From Sva-07 sp964549065 (GTDB taxonomy: Bacteria; Actinomycetota; Acidimicrobiia; Acidimicrobiales; Ilumatobacteraceae), in NCBI GenBank assembly GCA_964549065.1, contig CAZJUC010000099.1:1-11111 (forward strand): a DNA stretch of 11,111 nucleotides, written 5' to 3'. Each line of letters starts with the position of its first letter. The stretch's first letter is position 1. Positions 5,417 through 11,111 of this stretch are shown in pieces. The translations under genes and the position numbers were made by a program. The notes below the pieces were generated by a model. That model was not told the DNA's origin and did not search any database. It saw only the letters and a list, made by a program, of their open reading frames with translations.

Positions 5417-6046
5417 ATGGCCCCCACGATCAGCGCCCGGCAACGAGACATTCTGGAGTTCATCGAACAACAGATCCGCGAGCGTGGGTACCCACCGTCG
5501 GTCCGAGAGATCGGTGACGCCGTCGGCCTCACCTCACCGTCCACGGTGCACAGCCACCTCAACACGCTGCAGCGGCTCGGCTACCTGCGTCGCGACCCCA
5601 CCAAGCCCCGAGCGATCGAGGTGCGCTACGACACCAACAGCGGCGCGATGATGGAACGCCGGCCGGTTCGACACATCCCACTGCTCGGCGACGTCGCGGC
5701 CGGCACCGATGTCCTCGCCGAGGAGAACGTCGAAGAACTCCTCCCGGTGCCCGTCGACTTCACGGGCGACGGTGAGCTCTTCATGTTGCGCGTTCGGGGC
5801 GACTCGATGATCGAGCTCGGCATCCTCGACAAGGACTTCGTGGTGGCCACCCAGATCGCCAACCCCAACAACGGCGACATCGTCGTCGCCGGCATCCCCG
5901 GGGGCGAGGCCACGATCAAGACCTACAGCCGGTCCGGCGCCGAAGTCACCCTCACGCCGGCCAACCCCACGATGGAGCCGATGGTGTTCAACGCCGACGA
6001 GGTCGAGATCTACGGCAAGGTCGTCACGGTGATGCGCCGCTACTGA
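5417..6046 (+). CDS. lexA: LexA repressor (SOS response)
   Basis: 209 residues, normal for LexA. It represses SOS genes and, with activated RecA, cleaves itself after DNA damage. Seen: an N-terminal winged helix (ISARQRDILEFIEQQIRERG, 5-24) with recognition region SVREIGDAVGLTSPSTVHSH (28-47); cleavage site Ala95-Gly96; and a C-terminal S24 peptidase domain with Ser130 in RGDSM and Lys168 in ATIKTY as the catalytic pair. The frame is open further upstream, but the family starts just before the ISARQR segment, and the ATG at 5417 sits 6 bp after a good -10, so I place the start there. It is divergent from the LysM gene with two LexA boxes between them. Its 3' end carries the first unit of a 14-bp tandem repeat. 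Confidence 0.97.
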   Translation: MAPTISARQRDILEFIEQQIRERGYPPSVREIGDAVGLTSPSTVHSHLNTLQRLGYLRRDPTKPRAIEVRYDTNSGAMMERRPVRHIPLLGDVAAGTDVLAEENVEELLPVPVDFTGDGELFMLRVRGDSMIELGILDKDFVVATQIANPNNGDIVVAGIPGGEATIKTYSRSGAEVTLTPANPTMEPMVFNADEVEIYGKVVTVMRRY

Positions 6047-6073
6047 TGCGCCGCGAGTGAGGCGCCGCTACCG
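6032..6073. repeat. Three 14-bp imperfect tandem repeats across the lexA 3' end
   Basis: ATGCGCCGCTACTG (6032-6045), ATGCGCCGCGAGTG (6046-6059) and AGGCGCCGCTACCG (6060-6073). The first encodes the LexA C-terminus up to the stop, the second fills the 21-bp gap, and the third includes the stop codon of the convergent membrane-protein gene. Confidence 0.7.
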
Positions 6074-6865
6074 AGGCGGAGCCGGAGGCGCCCACGGCGA
6101 AGGCGGTCTGTCGTCGACCGCCGGGGGAGGCACCGGCGGGGTGTCAGGTGGTGGCGGACCCGCCGGCCCGCTGGCCCCGGTGGTGGGTGGAGGCACCGGG
6201 AAGCCCGGAGGACTCGCCGGCCAACCGCGCCCGTCGGGCGTCCACGGTTGCGTCGGCACCGGGGCAGCAGGCGGTCGCCGGCTCCCCAATACCAGCAGGA
6301 GTCCACCCACGAGCAGACCCACGATCGCAGCCGCGATCGCCCCCCAGCGCAGCAGCGCCACGCCGTCGTCGGGTGTGCGCCCGATCGCCACGGCGAACGA
6401 ATCGCCGGTGGTGGGAGCAACGGTGAGGACATGATCGCCGGTTGTTTCGATCTCGACACTGCGGCTCGCGGTCCCGACGAACCCGTCGACGTCGTAGCTG
6501 CGGTCGTCGGTGTCCCCGAACGCGACGTCGTCGCCGTCCGGATCGACGAGGATCAGTTCCGGGTCGGGTACGTCGTCGGGGTCACGGTCGTAACGCAGGT
6601 CGGCGTCACAGGCACCGGCGAGCTCCTCGAACTCGCCGGTGGTCTCGATGTAGATCACGAAGGTCCCGGTGGCGTCGAAGTCGAGGGTGGTTTCGCACCC
6701 GACCGGGGCCCGTGCGAACCCGGCGACGTTGTCGGCCTGCCGCTGGCCGGCAGCGACCCAGAGAGCGATCGCCGCGCCGACCGTCCCGACGACGAGCACG
6801 ACGCCGACGGCGATCATCCAGCCGCTCCGCGCGGCGCGCTCAGCCATGGTCGTGTCCGTCGTCAT
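6068..6865 (-). CDS. Two-pass membrane protein with proline-rich C-terminal tail, function unknown
   Basis: I do not recognise a named family. 265 residues from ATG 6865. Seen: membrane segment 1 at about 17-39, an acidic region (about 40-170) likely outside the membrane, rich in Asp and Thr and holding the only two cysteines (Cys57 and Cys86, a possible disulfide), membrane segment 2 at about 172-194, then a proline/glycine-rich tail (about 197-265) with several PPP runs, predicted cytoplasmic. Short beta-like stretches (GTFVIYIETTG, SVEIETTGDHVLTV) suggest a small all-beta sensor or binding domain resembling bacterial pre-peptidase-type folds, but this is only an impression. A second start, ATG 6847, is possible; neither has a good ribosome site. 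It starts 25 bp after the aminotransferase stop, so it may be the last gene of that operon. It converges on lexA. Confidence 0.75.
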   Translation of the reverse strand: MTTDTTMAERAARSGWMIAVGVVLVVGTVGAAIALWVAAGQRQADNVAGFARAPVGCETTLDFDATGTFVIYIETTGEFEELAGACDADLRYDRDPDDVPDPELILVDPDGDDVAFGDTDDRSYDVDGFVGTASRSVEIETTGDHVLTVAPTTGDSFAVAIGRTPDDGVALLRWGAIAAAIVGLLVGGLLLVLGSRRPPAAPVPTQPWTPDGRGWPASPPGFPVPPPTTGASGPAGPPPPDTPPVPPPAVDDRPPSPWAPPAPPR

Positions 6866-6890
6866 GCATCGTGGCGCGTCATCAGCTCGT

Positions 6891-8003
6891 TCACGGCTGC
6901 GCAGACCTGAGGCGGTCGGCGACCAACTGCACACGGTCGTCGGGTTGCACCACGGCGACGCGTACGAATCGCGCACCGTCTGGCCCGTAGAACTCTCCCG
7001 GGCTGACCAGGGCTCCCCCGTCGCGTGCCAGGCGTTCGGTGTAGTCCCAGCCGTCATCGACCGGGATCCACAGATAGAACGCCCCCTGCGGCACCGGCAC
7101 GGCGTCACCCGACCACGCCGACAGCACGCCGGCGAGCAGGTCGAGACGGTCGCGGTATCGGGTCCGCTGCAGCTCGACGTGGTCGTCGTCGTCGAGCGCA
7201 GCGATCGCTGCGGCCTGCGCCGGTCCTGGCACCATCATCCCGACGTGCTTGCGGACCTCCTGGAGGTACGAGACCAGCTCGGCGTCACCGGCGTAGAACC
7301 CGACACGCACACCGGCGAGGTTCGATCGCTTCGACAGCGAGTGAACCGCGACCACGCCGTCGAGGCCTGATTCGAGGATCGTGCGACCCCGCCCCGACCA
7401 CGTGAACTCGACGTAGCACTCGTCCGAGAACACCGGCACCCCGTGGTTCCGACCCCAGTCGGCAGCGGCGTCGAGATCGTCGAGGGCGCCGGTCGGGTTC
7501 CCCGGGCTGTTCACCCAGAGCAGGAGCGCACGCCCGGCATCCGACGATTCGATCGAGTCGAGGTCCATGCGCCCGTCGGGTAACGCCCGCACCGGTACCG
7601 GGCGACACCCGGCGAGGATCGCTCCCATCTCGTAGCTGGGATAGGAGACGGCGGGGTACAGCACCGTGTCACGGACGGGTGTACGCAGCTGCATCCACTG
7701 TGGCAGCGTGGCGACGAACTCCTTCGAGCCGATCGTGGCGCCGATCTGAGCGGCGGGCACGTCGACGTCGAACCGGCGGGCGATCCACCGCCGGGCGGCT
7801 TCACGGAACGCGGGGGTACCGATGCTGGGCGGATACGACCGTTCGGTGCCGCTCGACGACAAGGCGTCGAGCACGTGCGCGGGCGGCGGATCGAACGGCG
7901 TGCCGATCGACAGGTCGACGGTGCCACCGGCATGCGCGTCGGCGATCGGGACGAGCCGTTGGAGGCGGTCGTACGGATAGGGCGGCGGGACGAATCCGCT
8001 CAT
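6891..8003 (-). CDS. dapC: PLP-dependent aminotransferase, succinyldiaminopimelate transaminase (DapC) type
   Basis: 370 residues, fold-type I class I/II aminotransferase. DapC converts N-succinyl-2-amino-6-oxopimelate to N-succinyl-LL-diaminopimelate with glutamate as donor, on the route to lysine and peptidoglycan. Seen: VDLSIGTPFDPPP near the N-terminus, IGSKEFVATLP (91-101), SPGNPTG (166-172) with Asn169, Asp194 and Tyr197 for the cofactor, Lys225 in HSLSKRSN forming the Schiff base, and the substrate-carboxylate Arg348 in RFVRVAV. The N-terminal wording and the GSKE segment resemble the actinobacterial DapC group. dapF lies two genes upstream, which supports the pathway assignment; another acyl-diaminopimelate or general aminotransferase remains possible. 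ATG 8003 overlaps the hflX stop by 4 bp (ATGA), which fixes the start and suggests translational coupling. Confidence 0.8.
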   Translation of the reverse strand: MSGFVPPPYPYDRLQRLVPIADAHAGGTVDLSIGTPFDPPPAHVLDALSSSGTERSYPPSIGTPAFREAARRWIARRFDVDVPAAQIGATIGSKEFVATLPQWMQLRTPVRDTVLYPAVSYPSYEMGAILAGCRPVPVRALPDGRMDLDSIESSDAGRALLLWVNSPGNPTGALDDLDAAADWGRNHGVPVFSDECYVEFTWSGRGRTILESGLDGVVAVHSLSKRSNLAGVRVGFYAGDAELVSYLQEVRKHVGMMVPGPAQAAAIAALDDDDHVELQRTRYRDRLDLLAGVLSAWSGDAVPVPQGAFYLWIPVDDGWDYTERLARDGGALVSPGEFYGPDGARFVRVAVVQPDDRVQLVADRLRSAQP

Positions 8004-9310
8004 GTCGTGGCATCCGTGGCGAACTCGGACAGCCGTCCGGCGGACGCATCGGAGAGTCGTGCCCTGATCGTCCACGCCTCGGCGCCGTCGGCAACCGACA
8101 CCACCTCGCCTTCGCGGTGCACCGCTGCCAGGACGTCGCCCCGGTCGTAGGGCACCACGAGTTCGTGCACGACGCTGAGCGTTCGGAGCCGGTCGGCCAT
8201 GGTGCGCAGGAACACGTCGATGCCCTCGCCGGTGGTGGCCGACACCGCCACCGAGCCGGGATGGTCGTCGACGAGCTGCTCGGCCGTGTCGGGAGCCAGG
8301 TCGGCCTTGTTGAACACCAGCAGCTCGGGAACCGCAGTGGCGTCGATCTCGCCGAGGACCTCGCGGACCGCGTCGATCTGCCCCTCGGGATCGGGGGCGC
8401 TCGCGTCGACGACGTGTACGAGGTAGTCGGCGAGGGCGGCGACCTCGAGCGTCCCCTTGAACGACTCGACCAGCCCGTGGGGCAGTCGGTTGATGAACCC
8501 GACGGTGTCGGAGAGCAGCACCGGCTCGCCGCCGGGAAGTGCGAGGCGGCGCGTGGTGGGATCGAGTGTGGCGAACAGGCGGTCCTCGACCAGCACCCCC
8601 GAATCGGTGAGCGTGTTGAGCAGCGACGACTTGCCGGCGTTGGTGTAGCCGACGATCGCCACCGACCCGAGCCCACTGCGACCACGCCCCTTGCGCTGCA
8701 ACTCGCGGGTGTCGGCCAGCGATGCGAGATCGCGTTCGAGCTTGTTGATGCGCCGCATGATGCGACGACGATCGACCTCGATCTTGGTCTCACCGCCACC
8801 GAAGCGGGCGCCCACACCACCGCGCTGCTGCGACAGCTTCGCGTCGGCGCCGCGTCGCAGACGTGGCAGCCTGTATCGCAGCAGTGCCAGCTCGACCTGC
8901 GCCTTGCCTTCGAGGGTGTGGGCGTTCTGGCCGAAGATGTCGAGGATCACGGCCGTGCGGTCGATCGCCGTCCGCCCGAGCAGCTTCTCGAGATTGAACT
9001 GCTGGCCGGGCGACAGCTCGTTGTCGAACACGACGGTGTCGGCGTCGACCGCCAGGCACAGCTGTTTGAGTTCCTCGGCCTTGCCCTTGCCGATGTACCA
9101 GGTGTGGTCGGGGCTGTCGCGACGCTGGACCATCCGCTCGACCACGTCGGCGCCGGCGGTGTCGACCAGCAGGGCGAGCTCGTCGAGACCGGCATCGACC
9201 GCGTCGTCGGCCTCGCGCGGGTCGGCGACGGCCACGAGCACGATCTTCTCTCGGATCGTGCGATCGATCAGCGTGCCGGCGAGCGCCTCGTTGTACGGAG
9301 TGTTGCTCAT
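8000..9310 (-). CDS. hflX: GTPase HflX
   Basis: 436 residues, normal for HflX, a ribosome-associated GTPase that splits or rescues stalled 70S ribosomes under stress. Seen: the N-terminal HflX domain with WYIGKGKAEEL (71-81), VVFDNELSPGQQFNLEK (93-109), DRTAVILDIF (117-126) and LRYRLPRL; a coiled linker (about 178-206); then the G domain with G1 GYTNAGKS (221-228), G2 FATLDPTTR (246-254), G3 DTVGF (268-272), G4 NKAD (334-337) and G5 SATTGEG (357-363); and a short C-terminal domain. All GTP-binding elements look intact. The frame is open upstream, but ATG 9310 overlaps the dapF stop by 4 bp and the family N-terminus begins here. The miaA-dapF-hflX order matches mycobacteria. Confidence 0.97.
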   Translation of the reverse strand: MSNTPYNEALAGTLIDRTIREKIVLVAVADPREADDAVDAGLDELALLVDTAGADVVERMVQRRDSPDHTWYIGKGKAEELKQLCLAVDADTVVFDNELSPGQQFNLEKLLGRTAIDRTAVILDIFGQNAHTLEGKAQVELALLRYRLPRLRRGADAKLSQQRGGVGARFGGGETKIEVDRRRIMRRINKLERDLASLADTRELQRKGRGRSGLGSVAIVGYTNAGKSSLLNTLTDSGVLVEDRLFATLDPTTRRLALPGGEPVLLSDTVGFINRLPHGLVESFKGTLEVAALADYLVHVVDASAPDPEGQIDAVREVLGEIDATAVPELLVFNKADLAPDTAEQLVDDHPGSVAVSATTGEGIDVFLRTMADRLRTLSVVHELVVPYDRGDVLAAVHREGEVVSVADGAEAWTIRARLSDASAGRLSEFATDATT

Positions 9311-10134
9311 GGTTCGACTCCGTTGCGGAGGGAGGCGACATCGATCTCGATCGTCGCGACGTGTGTGGCCGGCCCGGTGAGCACCGCCAGCTCGGGCGTG
9401 TCGACGCCGAAGCTGACGGTGGCGGTCCCTCCGTCCATGTGCACGACGACGTCGCCGTTGCCTCGCGCGACGAGCCCCCACGCCCGCGCCGCGTACGCAG
9501 CGGCACAGGCGCCGGTGCCACACGCTTCGGTGATCCCCGCGCCACGCTCGTGGACGCGCATCGTGACCGCATTCGGTTCGGGACCGGGTTCGATGATCTC
9601 GAGATTGACGTGCGGGACCTGCCCACCGAGGTGCGCGAGGTCGACCACGGCGACTTCGTCGACGCCGACCACGCTGTGCGGGTTGCCGAGGCTGAGGTGG
9701 GCAACCGGACGGTCGGGGTGGCAACCGAGCGCTGACCAACCGCTCGGCGTGTCGAGTGCGGAGACCTCACCCATCTCGACACGGGCCATGATCGTGGCCG
9801 GGTCGTCGGTAGCCTCGATCGCCACGACCCGATCGCCCGCATCGGTGAGGATGCGTTGGTCGGACAGGTCACCGCGCCGGCCGGCGAGCGCTTGCGCGAA
9901 GCAACGAATGCCGTTGCCGCTCATCTCGGCGCGTGAACCGTCGGCGTTGAAGAGAGTCATCCGAGCCGCGTACCCCTCGGCGGCTTCCGCGACGAGCAGT
10001 CCGTCGGCACCGATGCCGCGGCGGCGATCGCACAGCCGCCGCGCCAACCCGGCGAGATCGTCGACACCCGGGTGGAACGCGACGAGGAAGTCGTTGCCCA
10101 GGCCGTGGTGCTTGGTGAGGGTCAGGGTGGTCAT
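9307..10134 (-). CDS. dapF: Diaminopimelate epimerase
   Basis: 275 residues, normal for DapF, which converts LL- to meso-diaminopimelate for lysine and peptidoglycan synthesis without a cofactor, using two cysteines. Seen: the N-terminal KHHGLGNDFLV (8-18), RRRGIGADGLL (37-47), NADGSRAEMSGNGIRC (63-78) with catalytic Cys78, LGNPHSV (149-155), PNAVTMRVHERGAGITEACGTG with Cys205, and the second-half GNGDVVVHMDGG. Both catalytic cysteines and their flanking motifs are present, so the enzyme should be active. ATG 10134 overlaps the miaA stop by 4 bp (ATGA), and its own stop overlaps the hflX start the same way, so translational coupling through the operon is likely. Confidence 0.97.
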   Translation of the reverse strand: MTTLTLTKHHGLGNDFLVAFHPGVDDLAGLARRLCDRRRGIGADGLLVAEAAEGYAARMTLFNADGSRAEMSGNGIRCFAQALAGRRGDLSDQRILTDAGDRVVAIEATDDPATIMARVEMGEVSALDTPSGWSALGCHPDRPVAHLSLGNPHSVVGVDEVAVVDLAHLGGQVPHVNLEIIEPGPEPNAVTMRVHERGAGITEACGTGACAAAYAARAWGLVARGNGDVVVHMDGGTATVSFGVDTPELAVLTGPATHVATIEIDVASLRNGVEP

Positions 10135-11060
10135 GCGTCGAGGGCGTCGATCACAGCGGGCGCAGCCTCGGCGACGGCGTCGTGTTCGACCTCGATCCAG
10201 CGTACGCGTGGATCGCGACGGAACCATCGCTCTTGGCGGACGGCGAACTGGCGGGTGCGGGTGACGATCATGGCGACGGCTTCATCTTCGCTGATCTCTC
10301 CGTCGAGCATCGCCAGGGTTTCCTTGTAGCCGAGCGCCTGCGCGGCCGTGCGCGAGAAGCCGTCAGGTGCGAGCGTTCGCACCTCGTCGACGAGACCGTC
10401 GTCGACCATGCGGAGCACGCGCCGCTCGATGCGGGCGGCGAGCACGTCACGGGGCCAGCGCAGCCCGATCTGGATCACCGGCGAGGGCGGGTACTCGTCG
10501 ACGCCCGGACCGAACGAGCTGAACGGTCGACCGCTGCCGACGGTGACCTCGAGCGCGCGGATGATCCGGCGCCGATTGGTCGGCTCCATCTTCGACGTCG
10601 CCGCCGCGTCGAGGGTCCGCAGCTGCGCGAACAGTGCCGCAGTGTCGTCGTCGGCCTCCAACTCGGCGCGCACGTCGGGCCACTGCCCCGGCAGGTCGAA
10701 GTCGTCGATCACGACCCGGTGGTAGAGCCCGGTGCCGCCGACCAGGAGCGCCCGCTGCCCGCGCCGACCGATCCGCCCGAGGGCGTCGGTGTAGGCGTCA
10801 CGGAAGTCGGCGACGGTGAATTCCTCGGTCGGCGCAACGAGATCGAGGAGGTGATGGCGGATCTCGGTGCGCTCGGCCGGCGTCGGCTTGGCGGTACCGA
10901 CGTCCATGCCCCGGTACACCTGCATGCTGTCGATCGACACGAGCTCGATGTCGCCGAGTCGTCGGGCGACCTCCATGGCCACCGCCGACTTCCCGGACGC
11001 CGTCGGGCCGACGATCGCGACCCTGGTCGGTACGGACGCGGTGGGTGCAGCGGTGGTCAG
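10131..11060 (-). CDS. miaA: tRNA dimethylallyltransferase MiaA, probable CTG start
   Basis: 309 residues if started at CTG 11060. MiaA transfers a dimethylallyl group to A37 of tRNAs that read UNN codons. Seen: P-loop GPTASGKS (18-25), VSIDSMQVYRGMDVGTAKPT with Asp44, HLLDLV, the catalytic-region LVGGTGLY, RRRIIRALEV and ALGYKE. The frame contains no ATG, GTG or TTG between the P-loop and the window edge. The first usable standard start, GTG 10982, lies after the P-loop Lys and would destroy the nucleotide site. CTG at 11060-11058 overlaps the TGA of the preceding gene (CTGA), mirroring the three ATGA overlaps downstream, so I prefer it. A start beyond 11111, overlapping the upstream gene by more than 50 bp, cannot be ruled out. 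Confidence 0.93.
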   Translation of the reverse strand: MTTAAPTASVPTRVAIVGPTASGKSAVAMEVARRLGDIELVSIDSMQVYRGMDVGTAKPTPAERTEIRHHLLDLVAPTEEFTVADFRDAYTDALGRIGRRGQRALLVGGTGLYHRVVIDDFDLPGQWPDVRAELEADDDTAALFAQLRTLDAAATSKMEPTNRRRIIRALEVTVGSGRPFSSFGPGVDEYPPSPVIQIGLRWPRDVLAARIERRVLRMVDDGLVDEVRTLAPDGFSRTAAQALGYKETLAMLDGEISEDEAVAMIVTRTRQFAVRQERWFRRDPRVRWIEVEHDAVAEAAPAVIDALDA

Positions 11061-11111
11061 AGCTGCTCGCCCTCGGCGATGCGCTGGTGGTGGTGGATCA
11101 CCTCGGCGACG
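11057..11111 (-). CDS. C-terminal end of an unidentified upstream gene
   Basis: Only the last 17 codons and the TGA (11059-11057) are in the window, ending in VAEVIHHHQRIAEGEQL. Codon choice is G/C-ending as in the neighbours. The tail does not look like the TRAM-domain end of MiaB, which often lies upstream of miaA. I cannot name it. Its stop overlaps the proposed CTG start of miaA, so it is probably the preceding cistron of the same operon. Confidence 0.6.
   Translation of the reverse strand, partial: VAEVIHHHQRIAEGEQL

Noticed and set aside
9311..9739. Upstream extension of hflX
   Set aside because: The extra N-terminus is Arg/Ala-rich shadow of dapF. The family start fits ATG 9310 with its 4-bp overlap.
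7679..10264. Very long plus-strand open frame (861 codons)
   Set aside because: It is antisense to dapC, hflX, dapF and part of miaA, all of which have intact family motifs. Long antisense frames are expected at this GC content.

Overview
The window looks like ordinary chromosome from a high-GC actinobacterium. Evidence: strongly G/C-ending codons; a vitamin-B12-dependent ribonucleotide reductase; LexA operators of the actinobacterial GAAC-N4-GTTC type; and two gene neighbourhoods kept in mycobacteria and relatives, lexA / LysM division suppressor / nrdR (compare Rv2720-Rv2719c-Rv2718c) and miaA-dapF-hflX (compare Rv2727c-Rv2725c). My guess, inferred from sequence feel and not proven, is an uncultured or marine member of the Acidimicrobiia (Ilumatobacter-like). 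I see no mobile element, CRISPR array, tRNA or rRNA.

Layout from left to right. On the minus strand: the N-terminal third of nrdJ (1-831, continuing beyond the left edge), a roughly 380-bp gap (832-1215), and a large molybdopterin oxidoreductase (1216-3492). On the plus strand: a RibD-C-terminal-domain reductase (3588-4277), whose 3' end overlaps that of nrdR. Then nrdR (4260-4721) and a LysM membrane protein (4789-5205) on the minus strand, divergent from lexA (5417-6046, plus). A two-pass membrane protein with a proline-rich tail follows (6068-6865, minus), convergent with lexA. Last is a tightly packed minus-strand operon, read right to left: the tail of an unknown gene, miaA, dapF, hflX, a DapC-type aminotransferase. 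All four of its junctions are 4-bp stop/start overlaps, and the membrane-protein gene starts 25 bp downstream.

How the genes fit together. LexA and the LysM protein form a divergent SOS unit with two clean LexA operators and many extra half-sites between them: DNA damage would relieve repression and the LysM protein would delay division. NrdR is the ATP/dATP-sensing repressor of ribonucleotide reductase genes, and one such gene (nrdJ) lies 3.4 kb away, so DNA-precursor supply and damage response are clustered. The operon on the right joins tRNA modification (MiaA), lysine/peptidoglycan precursor synthesis (DapF plus a DapC-like transaminase) and a ribosome-rescue GTPase (HflX).

Most of the window is well-known housekeeping. 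The points that deserve a second look are: an inverted pair of DnaA-box sequences in the gap upstream of nrdJ; an apparent CTG start for miaA; a lexA promoter placed so that the transcript should begin at the ATG; the half-site density of the SOS intergenic region; and an orphan molybdoenzyme that lacks the usual Cys/Sec metal ligand. I did not find a convincing new multi-gene system.
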